Source: Litorimonas sp964352855 (GTDB lineage Bacteria > Pseudomonadota > Alphaproteobacteria > Caulobacterales > Maricaulaceae). Taken from it: a stretch of 26,220 nucleotides of DNA. Below are positions 17,114-24,957 of the stretch, in pieces. Made by a program: the position numbers and the translations under genes. Location: the NCBI GenBank assembly GCA_964352855.1, contig CAYGTR010000042.1:1-26220 (forward strand), given 5' to 3'. The notes below the pieces were generated by a model, which was given only the letters and a program-made list of their open reading frames with translations, had not been told where the DNA came from and did not search any database. Each line of letters begins with the position of its first letter. Position 1 is the first letter of the stretch.

Positions 17114-18553
17114 ATGGCGATTACCCGCATTATTTTCTGGCTCGGCTATGCCGCCATTATGATGTCCGCTTTGCTGGGCATTGCTATGCTCAGCGCTTTC
17201 ATGATGCTCGACTTTTTTATGGTCGTTGTTATGGGTACAATTGCAGTGTCTGTGTTTGGTGTCGGTGCCTTATTTGTTCTGACCACAGCGAAAACCCCTT
17301 CGCGCGAGACGAATAGTGACGCGCTCTTATTTTTACTTTTGTTTTGGGCTTTGGCACCCTTGATCGGGGCTTTGCCCTTTTGGATCGCTTTGCCCGAGGC
17401 TGGATTGGTAAGAAGCTATTTTACGTCTGTGAGTGCGATGACGACGACAGGCGCAAATGCATTTGTGATAGATGATTTGCCGCCGACTATCATTCTTTGG
17501 CAATCCATATTGCAATTTATTGGCGGGGTGAGTGTGGCCACATTTGCTGTTGTTGTCTTGGCCGCGTTGAACCTGACAGGAACCGGTGTACACCGCTCCA
17601 ACCTGTTTACGCTAAAGACAGGTGATTTATTTGCGCGCTTATTTGGTATAGGGCGTGTCATCGGCGGTATTTATCTGTTTGTGGCCTCTGTCTGTTTTAT
17701 ACTGATGACATTAAGCGGAACCGATGTTTTTGATGCCTTGTGTTTATCGCTCAGTGGTGTGTCCACGGGAGGCATGACGCCACGATCCGATGATATGTTC
17801 CTTTATGTGCCGCGTGTGTCCGCCTTTGTTTTAGCTGTGACCTGTGCTTTGGGCGCTGTGAACGTGTCCGTGCTGTGGGATGTTTTGCGGATGCGCAATT
17901 GGCGGAATACACGACGTTTGCTCTCGAACATCGAACACAGAACGCTCGCCGCGATTGGTTTGAGCCTTATTTTATTGGGTATATTTTACGCAGGCATACA
18001 AAATCTTTTCCCGGTGTTGTTAGAGGCTGTGTTTTTTGTGAGTTCTGCCGGGTTTATCTATGACCCCATAAGTCTTGAGCAGATACCCAGTGTTATTTTA
18101 ATCTCTTTGGCCTTGGTCGGTGGGGCGGCCTTATCGACGGCAGGCGGGTTAAAAGTCATTCGGATCATTTTATTGTTTAAACATTTAAGTACGGACATCA
18201 GCCGCCTGTCTCATCCCTCACGCGTTTTGCCCGTTGTTTTTAAGAGACGCGCTATTCCTGATCGCGCGTTTCTCTCAATTTGGATGTATTTCTTTGGCTA
18301 TACGCTTGTTTTTGGTGCGGGCATTGTCAGCTTAGGGGCGGTTGGGCTCACATTTGAAGATGCTACCACAGTCAGCGCCGCTGCATTGTCCAATATTGGC
18401 CCTCTCTTACCTGCGACTTTACCCGACTCAGGTTTAACGTGGCTTGAGATGAGCTCTGCACAAATGTTGGTCAGTCTTTGCCTTATGCTTATCGGGCGTG
18501 TTGAGGTATTGGCCGTTCTCGTCTTAATGACGCCCTCATTTTGGCGGCAATAG
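17114..18553 (+). CDS. trkH: Trk potassium uptake channel subunit TrkH
   Basis: Integral-membrane potassium-translocating subunit, 479 residues, with about ten transmembrane segments and four pore-loop repeats. Filter-region glycines are seen in SAMTTTGANAF, SGVSTGGMTPRS, SSAGFIYDP and SNIGPLLP. Two strongly hydrophobic N-terminal helices precede the first pore repeat. It lies directly downstream of trkA. TrkG/KtrB-type relatives are alternatives, but the length and neighbour favour TrkH. No clear terminator was seen before hfq. Confidence 0.93.
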   Translation: MAITRIIFWLGYAAIMMSALLGIAMLSAFMMLDFFMVVVMGTIAVSVFGVGALFVLTTAKTPSRETNSDALLFLLLFWALAPLIGALPFWIALPEAGLVRSYFTSVSAMTTTGANAFVIDDLPPTIILWQSILQFIGGVSVATFAVVVLAALNLTGTGVHRSNLFTLKTGDLFARLFGIGRVIGGIYLFVASVCFILMTLSGTDVFDALCLSLSGVSTGGMTPRSDDMFLYVPRVSAFVLAVTCALGAVNVSVLWDVLRMRNWRNTRRLLSNIEHRTLAAIGLSLILLGIFYAGIQNLFPVLLEAVFFVSSAGFIYDPISLEQIPSVILISLALVGGAALSTAGGLKVIRIILLFKHLSTDISRLSHPSRVLPVVFKRRAIPDRAFLSIWMYFFGYTLVFGAGIVSLGAVGLTFEDATTVSAAALSNIGPLLPATLPDSGLTWLEMSSAQMLVSLCLMLIGRVEVLAVLVLMTPSFWRQ

Positions 18554-18583
18554 GTAATATAATAAAACTTCACAAAAAAGGGC

Positions 18584-18612
18584 TTGCAAGAGTTTATCTC
18601 TCCCTCATAAAG
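18584..18612 (+). promoter_or_regulatory. Putative hfq promoter
   Basis: TTGCAA (18584-18589) and ATAAAG (18607-18612) are separated by 17 bases in the 119-base trkH-hfq gap, about 60 bases before the hfq ATG. A second AT-rich -10-like TATAAAAT lies near 18641 but has no matching -35. Pattern match only. Confidence 0.35.
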
Positions 18613-18672
18613 CGCATCTGTGGGTTGCGGCTGGATGGGCCGTATAAAATAACATAAACAGGGGATAACCCA

Positions 18673-18915
18673 ATGGCATCTGCAAAGAATCAAAACTTAC
18701 AAGACACATTCTTAAATTCTGTTCGTAAATCAAAGACAAGCTTAACTATTTTTCTGGTCAATGGCGTCAAGCTTCAGGGCGTTGTGACCTGGTTTGATAA
18801 CTTCTGTGTCTTGCTGCGCCGCGATGGCCAAGTGCAATTGGTTTACAAACATGCTATTTCAACCATTATGCCCTCAGGCCCGGTTCAGCTTTTTGACCCT
18901 GAGCTCGAAGATTAA
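18673..18915 (+). CDS. hfq: RNA chaperone Hfq
   Basis: Hexameric Sm-like RNA chaperone that pairs small RNAs with mRNAs. At 80 residues it is the short alphaproteobacterial form. Sm1 includes SLTIFLVNGVKLQG (23-36); Sm2 is YKHAIST (58-64), with the proximal-face residues Q10, K59 and H60 conserved. The C-terminal tail is short and acidic (FDPELED). A strong ribosome site AGGGGA (18660-18665) lies seven bases before the ATG. hflX follows closely, the usual hfq-hflX pairing. Confidence 0.97.
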   Translation: MASAKNQNLQDTFLNSVRKSKTSLTIFLVNGVKLQGVVTWFDNFCVLLRRDGQVQLVYKHAISTIMPSGPVQLFDPELED

Positions 18916-18960
18916 CCCATTTGAGTCTGTTTGAACGCAAAAGGCTCAAGAAAGCCCTTT

Positions 18961-20277
18961 ATGCTTGAACGTGATACGCCAAAAGTTCGTGCAGTTGTTC
19001 TGCATCCTCGCTTTTCTGATGCCCGTGCCGATGACGCAGAGTATGATTTGGAAGAAGCTATTGGCCTCACCGAAGCTTTAGAGGCAGAGTGCGTTTATGC
19101 CCGCATTGTGCCTATCCGTGATTTGAGGGTCGCGAATTTCTTTGGGTCAGGGCAGGCGGACGACATCAAAGCCGCCATCAAAGCCAATGACGCGACACTC
19201 GCTATTGTTAATGCGGCGCTCTCACCCGTACAGCAGCGTAATCTTGAGAAAATTTGGGGCTGTAAGGTCATTGATCGTACGGGCCTCATTCTCGAAATCT
19301 TTGGCCTTCGGGCGGCGACGAAAGAGGGGCGCTTACAAGTTGAGCTTGCCCGTCTTGGGTATGAACGCTCGCGCCTTGTGCGAACATGGACCCATTTGGA
19401 GCGTCAAAGAGGTGGTGGCGGCTTCTTGTCTGGGCCGGGCGAAACCCAAATCGAAAGTGATCGTCGTATCCTTGATGAAAAAGTCACAAAGCTGAAACGT
19501 GATCTGGAAAGTGTGCGTCGTACGCGCGGGTTGCAGCGTAAGAAACGCGAACGTGCGCCCGAACGTGTTGTCGCGCTTGTTGGCTACACCAATGCCGGAA
19601 AATCGACCTTGTTTAATGCTCTGACGGCGGGTGGCGTGATGGCGAAGGATATGCTCTTTGCGACACTGGATACCACGCACCGCGTGTTGCCGCTGCCGTC
19701 CGGGCAATCGGCGATTCTATCTGATACGGTTGGGTTTATCTCTGATCTACCGACTGACCTTATTACGGCTTTCCGTGCAACCCTGGAAGAAACCAAGGAT
19801 GCGGATTTGCTGCTGCATGTGCGGGATATTTCTGACCCGTTGACGGAGCGCCGCAAAGATGAAGTAATGGATGTGCTCGACCAAATCGGGGCAGGCCCGG
19901 AACACGGCCAGACCGTGATTGAGGTTTGGAATAAAGCCGATTTGGTCATCGGACCCGCTCGCGAAGCCTTAAATGAACGGGCCATCGCGACCCTCGATTT
20001 TGACGATATGATGGATTCATTTTTAGTCAGTTGTTTAAGCGGGGAAGGGCTGACCGAACTCCTTGTCGGTATTGAAAAGGCCCTCAGCGCGAATGACCAT
20101 GTGCTGTCCGTAACAATCGACCCCGCCAATTTCTCCGCCCGTGCATGGCTCCACTCACATGGCCATGTGATAGAGGAAGACATGCGCCGCTCCGGCAATG
20201 TCGATATGACAGTGCGTCTATCCGAGAGCGATAATGGCAAATTCAGAGCGAAATATTCGCGTTTGGTGCGGGTTTAG
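18961..20277 (+). CDS. hflX: Ribosome-associated GTPase HflX
   Basis: TRAFAC-class GTPase that binds the 50S subunit and helps split stalled ribosomes. From ATG 18961 it is 438 residues: the N-terminal HflX domain, the glycine-rich GGGGFLSGPGETQIE motif followed by a coiled coil (LDEKVTKLKRDLESVRR), then the G domain with G1 GYTNAGKS (208-215, K214), switch SDTVGFI, NKAD and a G5-like SCLSGEGL. A TTG at 18931 in the same frame would add ten residues; neither start has a strong ribosome site, though AAGAAAG (18948-18954) is well spaced for the ATG. It lies directly after hfq. Confidence 0.95.
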   Translation: MLERDTPKVRAVVLHPRFSDARADDAEYDLEEAIGLTEALEAECVYARIVPIRDLRVANFFGSGQADDIKAAIKANDATLAIVNAALSPVQQRNLEKIWGCKVIDRTGLILEIFGLRAATKEGRLQVELARLGYERSRLVRTWTHLERQRGGGGFLSGPGETQIESDRRILDEKVTKLKRDLESVRRTRGLQRKKRERAPERVVALVGYTNAGKSTLFNALTAGGVMAKDMLFATLDTTHRVLPLPSGQSAILSDTVGFISDLPTDLITAFRATLEETKDADLLLHVRDISDPLTERRKDEVMDVLDQIGAGPEHGQTVIEVWNKADLVIGPAREALNERAIATLDFDDMMDSFLVSCLSGEGLTELLVGIEKALSANDHVLSVTIDPANFSARAWLHSHGHVIEEDMRRSGNVDMTVRLSESDNGKFRAKYSRLVRV

Positions 20278-20339
20278 GGAGGCTTGCTTTGAGCTAGATA
20301 CTAGGGTGTTACCTCGAAAGAATTAAATGGAAAATATAT

Positions 20340-20744
20340 TCAATTCGCATCGAGCGATTTCTCTAACCATCCAATATCAGCCAAAAAACCGTTCTTGTCT
20401 TTGGGTGAGATGAGGATCATTTTGTTTTTCCCATATTTGATTTCAATCCTGTCTAGTGAGAATGCCGGGCTCGATAAAGGGTTATGAGTATTTGTAACGG
20501 ATATAATGGAATTAATCGGAATGTTGACTTTATATAATCCGGCATAGATCGTAATTTCGTCTTTGGTCACTTCGTATTTCGTCGCGAGATAGAGCCAAAT
20601 AATAAATGCCGCTACGAACCCACAGATGATTAATGCAGGCCATAACGGCGCACCAACTACCAAAGCAATGATGAGGGGTAAAATCAGTGTCCCACCTATG
20701 AGGCACATCAACCACCAATCTACTTTGGACTTATAATTATTCAT
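20340..20744 (-). CDS. Small membrane protein with bacterial PH-like domain (DUF1200/bPH_6 type)
   Basis: 134 residues: two hydrophobic segments (about 10-31 and 33-54), then a beta-rich domain (about 57-125) with the family's typical SLDRIEIKYGKNKMILISPKDKNGF pattern, split here across 97-120. The architecture matches bacterial PH-like membrane proteins of unknown function. Its start has AGGG about eight bases upstream. It lies downstream of the cupin gene on the same strand with a 72-base gap containing a possible promoter, and 62 bases from the convergent hflX stop. Function not known; an accessory gene in an otherwise conserved hflX-mazG neighbourhood. Confidence 0.75.
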   Translation of the reverse strand: MNNYKSKVDWWLMCLIGGTLILPLIIALVVGAPLWPALIICGFVAAFIIWLYLATKYEVTKDEITIYAGLYKVNIPINSIISVTNTHNPLSSPAFSLDRIEIKYGKNKMILISPKDKNGFLADIGWLEKSLDAN

Positions 20745-20781
20745 TTGAATGCCCTAAGGATTAATTGTCCATAGCTTTATG

Positions 20782-20810
20782 AAGTTATAAATTGTAAATA
20801 GATAGGACAA
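20782..20810 (-). promoter_or_regulatory. Putative promoter for the PH-domain gene
   Basis: On the minus strand TTGTCC (20805-20810) and TAACTT (20782-20787) are separated by 17 bases in an AT-rich spacer, about 40 bases before the ATG at 20744. Weak match. Confidence 0.3.
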
Positions 20811-20816
20811 ACGTCT

Positions 20817-21845
20817 TTAGTTAAGCGTCGATTTTAGGAAATTCTTTATTGTGTGATCGCGTTGGGGCGAGGGTGGGCCTAAAACGCCTTTGGCATGTGC
20901 CGGCAAATGATCAACGCTGCTTTGGGCGTCAGGGCCGAAGACATAATGATCAAAAAAACTGCGCCATGCCTGACGCTGATTTACTGGCAGCTCTCTGATA
21001 TTTAAAATCGCATGTGCGAGGCTCGCAATGCCCGGTCCCGGGTTGGAGTCAATCCACCAATAATTTATCAGCACCGATAGGGCTTCATATGACTCGACAT
21101 AATGCCACCAGAGCGACGGAATAAAAATAGCATCACCGGGATTTAGGAGAGCTATACGTGCGGCTTTTTCGGCGTCGCGATATTTAGGGAATTTATCAAA
21201 ATCAACATTCCGAGGATCAACAAGACTCGCGGGTTGACCCGCCATCGTGTTGTCAATCGGGCTGATATAAAGATTTGAGATCTGTTGAGGCGGGAAAATC
21301 AGAAATGTTCGAGGGCCACGCACACAGCACGCAATATTGTCAGAGGCATCAAAATGCGGGGCAATCCGTGCGGCATTGCCAATCCAGATAAGTGGCGGTG
21401 TACCAGTGGGCGCAAGATCAGAATGATTGATATCGGATAAGCCTGGAAATAAATGATCAACGGGTGTGGCCCCGGCATAAATGCTTATTTTTTCATTCTT
21501 TTTTTCTATATCAAGAAGTTTGCCCAAAAAAGCGATGAGGGGTGCGGCGCCCGGCGCAAAATTAAAACCTTGAAAGTCATCATTATAAAAATAACGTCCG
21601 TCCATATCACCCCGGCCAATGAGTGTATTCACCTGTCCTTGGGGATTTAACTTCAGCAGATAATCAGAGAAATCTGAATTCGATAATGCGTTCTTTTTGA
21701 CCGCGTCCCAATCTTGGCAATGGCCGCGCAGAATGACGGCTTCACCTGCCGGGTAAATCTCATTCCAGAAAGTGTTTTGATCCACATTTTCCAACTCCTT
21801 AAGGGGTTGAAAGCTGGCTGAACCTGAAGGTTTTAATGCATCCAT
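20817..21845 (-). CDS. Cupin-like (JmjC/cupin_8) domain protein
   Basis: 342-residue protein of the cupin_8/JmjC-like fold, typical of Fe(II)/2-oxoglutarate-dependent hydroxylases. The metal triad can be read as H164 and D166 (PHFDASDN) and H248 (LWWHYVES), preceded by NPGDAIFIPS. An N-terminal segment with GEAVILRG and an RGPRTFLIFPPQQ strand fits the same family. Such proteins in sphingomonads and caulobacters often lie near TonB receptors or tryptophan halogenases, but neither is present here, so the substrate is unknown. The ATG at 21845 has no good ribosome site. It precedes the PH-domain gene on the same strand. Protein hydroxylation is only an inference from the fold. Confidence 0.8.
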   Translation of the reverse strand: MDALKPSGSASFQPLKELENVDQNTFWNEIYPAGEAVILRGHCQDWDAVKKNALSNSDFSDYLLKLNPQGQVNTLIGRGDMDGRYFYNDDFQGFNFAPGAAPLIAFLGKLLDIEKKNEKISIYAGATPVDHLFPGLSDINHSDLAPTGTPPLIWIGNAARIAPHFDASDNIACCVRGPRTFLIFPPQQISNLYISPIDNTMAGQPASLVDPRNVDFDKFPKYRDAEKAARIALLNPGDAIFIPSLWWHYVESYEALSVLINYWWIDSNPGPGIASLAHAILNIRELPVNQRQAWRSFFDHYVFGPDAQSSVDHLPAHAKGVLGPPSPQRDHTIKNFLKSTLN

Positions 21846-21953
21846 TGTCTATTCAAATCCAAAGTATTGTGTTGCAAGGTTATCTTTGTATAGATGTTTT
21901 GGGTCGGAACTCAACATCACGCCATTGGCAAATCGCACTTTCACAATTAATGG

Positions 21954-22727
21954 CTATTCGTCAGTCTCGGCTTTCGCCGTCACCCAGAACGCTTCCAGAT
22001 CTTCCAGACTATAGCGGCTCATATCTTCACCCGCTTGCGTTTCCACGCTTTTAAACCGCTTTGTGAATTTGGCATTGGCTTTGCGTAGGGCGACTTCAGG
22101 GTCGACTTTGAGTTTGCGGCTGAGATTGACGAGGGTGAAGAGCATATCGCCGACTTCGTCTTCGATATCTGTCTTATGACCCGAGATAATCGCAGTTTTG
22201 AGTTCGTCCGTTTCTTCGTCTAACTTGTCCCAAACTTGATCCACATTCGGCCAATCAAACCCGGTTTTCGCAGCGCGCTTCTGAAGTTTTTCTGCGCGCA
22301 TGAGGGCAGGGAGGCCCAAAGCCACACCGTCCAAACGGCTGCTCACACCTTTGGCTTTGCGCTCGGCTTCTTTTAGTTTTTCCCAATTATCAGGAACATT
22401 CTCGACGTCCTTATCACCGAATACATGCGGATGGCGGCGCACCATTTTTTCAACAATGCCCTGGGTAACATCATCCATATTAAACGCACCGGTTTCTTCG
22501 GCCATTTTGGAATGAAACAAGACTTGGAGAAGGAGATCGCCCAGTTCGTCTTTAAGCGAGGCCATGTCTTTCTGTTCGATCGCATCGACGACTTCATAGG
22601 CTTCCTCGATGGTATATTTGGCAATGCTCTCAAAGGTTTGTTCGCGGTCCCACGGACATTCTTCGCGGAGGCGGTTCATTAAATCCTTCGCCCGCTCATA
22701 GGGCGTGTCGCCCTTGACATTATTCAC
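21954..22727 (-). CDS. mazG: Nucleoside triphosphate pyrophosphohydrolase MazG
   Basis: Hydrolyses nucleoside triphosphates to monophosphates and pyrophosphate, a house-cleaning role. Starting at GTG 22727 gives 257 residues with the two-domain MazG form: first domain EECPWDREQT, EE41-42 xxE and E61xxD64 metal ligands; the second domain has EDEVGDMLFTLVNLSRKL. The GTG is preferred because it overlaps the ccmD stop as GTGA and has GGAAG about eight bases upstream; an in-frame TTG at 22751 would place the start well inside ccmD. It is the last gene of the ccmABCD row, an unexpected operon partner; in related bacteria mazG commonly follows hflX. Confidence 0.93.
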   Translation of the reverse strand: MNNVKGDTPYERAKDLMNRLREECPWDREQTFESIAKYTIEEAYEVVDAIEQKDMASLKDELGDLLLQVLFHSKMAEETGAFNMDDVTQGIVEKMVRRHPHVFGDKDVENVPDNWEKLKEAERKAKGVSSRLDGVALGLPALMRAEKLQKRAAKTGFDWPNVDQVWDKLDEETDELKTAIISGHKTDIEDEVGDMLFTLVNLSRKLKVDPEVALRKANAKFTKRFKSVETQAGEDMSRYSLEDLEAFWVTAKAETDE

Positions 22728-22828
22728 AGTCTTGGCTTCCGCAAAGACCAAATGACGAGCGCTAAAATACCGAGAAGACTGACTGCATAAGACGCCAGAA
22801 TAAAGGGCGTGTTTGTTCCGTAATCCAT
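22724..22828 (-). CDS. ccmD: Heme exporter protein CcmD (very short)
   Basis: A 34-residue ORF starting at ATG 22828, directly after the ccmC stop (22829-22831), and ending at TGA 22724-22726. It begins MDYGTNTPFILASYAVSLLG, continues as a single membrane helix ending in LVIWSL, and closes with a basic tail RKPRL. This is the CcmD pattern: an N-terminal aromatic/Tyr segment, one transmembrane helix, then Arg/Lys in the cytoplasm. CcmD helps release heme-loaded CcmE from CcmABC. It is shorter than most CcmD proteins. The stop overlaps the mazG GTG (GTGA). The location, immediately after ccmC, supports the call strongly. Confidence 0.85.
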   Translation of the reverse strand: MDYGTNTPFILASYAVSLLGILALVIWSLRKPRL

Positions 22829-23569
22829 TTAACCCTCACTCATTGTAATGGTGGCGGGGGTGGCTTTGGTCTGACGTTTGTTTTTCAACGCGACAAGCTC
22901 GCCTTCAATTCCCCGCAAAGTCGCCCAAGCGAGGACAGCGGAATAACCGATCATCATCACAGCCAAAGGAACAAAGAAATCCGCCGGCATACCGGGCGCA
23001 CCGGGAGACGAGACCGTCGCAGGCTGATGCAAGGTATTCCACCAATCGACGGAGAATTTGATAATCGGAATATTGATGAACCCCACCATAGCAATAATGG
23101 AGGCAAGGCGCGCCGCGCGTTTCTTATCTTCAATCACATTCCAGAGCAGCAAATATCCTGCATAGATGAAACCGAGTACGAGCACAGATGTCATCCGCGC
23201 ATCCCACTGCCACCAAGTCCCCCAAGCAGGCTTGCCCCACAGGCTCCCCGTGGCGAGGGCTAAAATTGTGAACATCAACCCCGGCACAGCGAGGCTTTTG
23301 GCCGCCATATCCGCTAAGGGATGGCGCCAGACGAAGCTGACAAAACTGGCGACGGCGAGTGTCGAATAGGCCGCGAGGGCGCACCAGGCGGCAGGGACAT
23401 GGACGTAAAGCATGCGTACGCCTTGACCATGCAAATCGGCTTCGGGTGAGGTCACAAGTCCCATATAAGTCCCGAGACTAAGGCCGATAATTGCCAATAT
23501 TCCACAAAGCGGTGTCAGCCATTTGGACACACGCGCAAATCGCGCTGGATTAGCCAAATATGTAATCAT
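22829..23569 (-). CDS. ccmC: Heme exporter/heme-handling protein CcmC
   Basis: Membrane protein of cytochrome c maturation system I that presents heme to CcmE. From ATG 23569 it is 246 residues with six transmembrane segments. The tryptophan-rich WGTWWQWDARMTS motif that binds periplasmic heme is present, as are HVPAAW and the later HQPATVSSPGAPGMP region. The open frame extends about 220 codons further upstream, but that part lies over ccmB in another frame and does not resemble CcmC; ATG 23569 overlaps the ccmB TGA as ATGA, which fixes the start. It is followed with no gap by ccmD. Confidence 0.95.
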   Translation of the reverse strand: MITYLANPARFARVSKWLTPLCGILAIIGLSLGTYMGLVTSPEADLHGQGVRMLYVHVPAAWCALAAYSTLAVASFVSFVWRHPLADMAAKSLAVPGLMFTILALATGSLWGKPAWGTWWQWDARMTSVLVLGFIYAGYLLLWNVIEDKKRAARLASIIAMVGFINIPIIKFSVDWWNTLHQPATVSSPGAPGMPADFFVPLAVMMIGYSAVLAWATLRGIEGELVALKNKRQTKATPATITMSEG

Positions 23570-24237
23570 GACGGCTCCAAATTCGCCCGCAGGGCAGCAG
23601 CAGATGCGGGTAGTCCTATCGCAATTGAAAGCAGACTTAAACCTGCCAAGATGCGTATTTCTACCGCAGCCCAACCTTGATTTAAAAAGCTCTGGGCGGC
23701 GTCCAATCCGAAAATCAGCAAAGGCACAAGAAATGGCATGACGAGCAACACGGCCAAAAACCCGGCGCCGATGCGGGCGCATAAGACGGCTCCGGCCAGT
23801 GTGACATAGGCGCCGAGGGCGGGGGCTGCGATGGCGAGAGTCAGCATGGTCGCGGTGATAACATCGCCCGACATGCCAAAGAATGTGCCGGTCAGCGGTG
23901 TGATTATAAACAAGGGAAAGAATCCGATAATCAAGAAAGCGACCCACTTCGCCAAGCAAACCGTGAGCGCCGTGGGGCCGGATAGCAAAATTTGGCTCAA
24001 CGTGCCTTGGCGGAAATCTGCTTGGAAAATTGTTGCGAAAGACAGCAGCATGGAAAACAAAACGCCGAGCCAAATCAAAGCAGGGCCAAGGCGGCGCAAT
24101 TCTGACATTTGCCCGCCCAAGGCAATCCCGCACAGTGACAGAAAGGCGCCCATAAACACTGCGCCCATGATCCAAGAGCCGCCGGAGCGCCAAGCGAGAC
24201 GAAGGTCTCGGATTAATATTGAGGTAAATCCGTTCAT
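23566..24237 (-). CDS. ccmB: Heme ABC exporter permease CcmB
   Basis: 223-residue permease of the CcmAB ABC complex that drives release of holo-CcmE. Six hydrophobic segments; the N-terminal RDLRLAWRSGGSW and the FQADFRQGTLSQILLSG segment are typical of CcmB. The ATG at 24237 overlaps the stop of ccmA by four bases, and its own stop overlaps the ccmC ATG, so three successive genes are coupled. Confidence 0.94.
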   Translation of the reverse strand: MNGFTSILIRDLRLAWRSGGSWIMGAVFMGAFLSLCGIALGGQMSELRRLGPALIWLGVLFSMLLSFATIFQADFRQGTLSQILLSGPTALTVCLAKWVAFLIIGFFPLFIITPLTGTFFGMSGDVITATMLTLAIAAPALGAYVTLAGAVLCARIGAGFLAVLLVMPFLVPLLIFGLDAAQSFLNQGWAAVEIRILAGLSLLSIAIGLPASAAALRANLEPS

Positions 24238-24881
24238 GCCGCACTTTGAGTCAGTTGGAGCGTTTTAGCTTTATGCCCGGAAATCTCTGTCGGATTATGG
24301 GTCGCGATAACGCAGATACCGCCTTGGTCTAAATGTGCTTTAATGACCTCGGCGACAAAATGACGACCCTTTATATCGAGGGCAGAAAAAGGCTCATCCA
24401 AAAGCCAGAGAGGACGCCCTGCAGCCATAATTTTGGCGAGGCTCAAACGTTTGCGTTGGCCGAGAGAGAGGCCTTCTGTATTGACATCGGCAGCGTCAGA
24501 TAGGCCAACGCGTTGCAGTAAATCTGTGATGTTATGTGCGTGATGGCCGAGCCGTGCAAAAAATACGAGGTCTTCTTTGGCGGTTAAGCCGCGACTGGCC
24601 CCGTCGGGTTGCACCATCAGAGATGCGCAATCAAATGGCTTGAGAGGCGAGCCGTCAGTCACATAGCTAATTTCACCCGACTCGGGCCGCAATAATCCTG
24701 CTACCGCGAGGAGCAAGGTTGTTTTGCCGATGCCGTTCTCGCCTGTCACATAAACCAGGCTACCTGACGTTAGTGAGAGAGATAAATTGTCAATCAATAA
24801 GCGCTCACCCCGTTGCAGAGAAATTGCATTAAGTGACAGACGGAGCTTATGCGTAGGTGATATGTCAGGATGAACAGCCAT
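24234..24881 (-). CDS. ccmA: Heme ABC exporter ATPase CcmA
   Basis: ATPase of the CcmAB complex, 215 residues from ATG 24881. Walker A GENGIGKT (47-54), signature LSLGQ (138-142), Walker B ending D162-E163 (LWLLDEPFSALD) and switch H195 (ATHNP) are all present. An in-frame TTG at 24932 would add 17 residues not expected of CcmA and would leave only about 25 bases to the divergent ccmE; ATG 24881 is preferred, though it has a weak ribosome site. It is the first gene of ccmA-B-C-D-mazG. Confidence 0.94.
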   Translation of the reverse strand: MAVHPDISPTHKLRLSLNAISLQRGERLLIDNLSLSLTSGSLVYVTGENGIGKTTLLLAVAGLLRPESGEISYVTDGSPLKPFDCASLMVQPDGASRGLTAKEDLVFFARLGHHAHNITDLLQRVGLSDAADVNTEGLSLGQRKRLSLAKIMAAGRPLWLLDEPFSALDIKGRHFVAEVIKAHLDQGGICVIATHNPTEISGHKAKTLQLTQSAA

Positions 24882-24957
24882 TTTTCGCGTTATGGCTAAG
24901 TTGCCGCAGAATGTCACGTTGGATTGCACCAATTCTACACTGTGGTAAGAGGGCGTT

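Noticed and set aside
19584..20240. 218-codon open frame antisense to hflX
   Set aside because: Serine/arginine-rich shadow frame opposite the intact GTPase domain.
23570..24244. Upstream extension of the ccmC reading frame by about 225 codons
   Set aside because: It overlaps ccmB in another frame, has arginine/histidine-rich shadow composition and no CcmC similarity; ATG 23569 is coupled to the ccmB stop.
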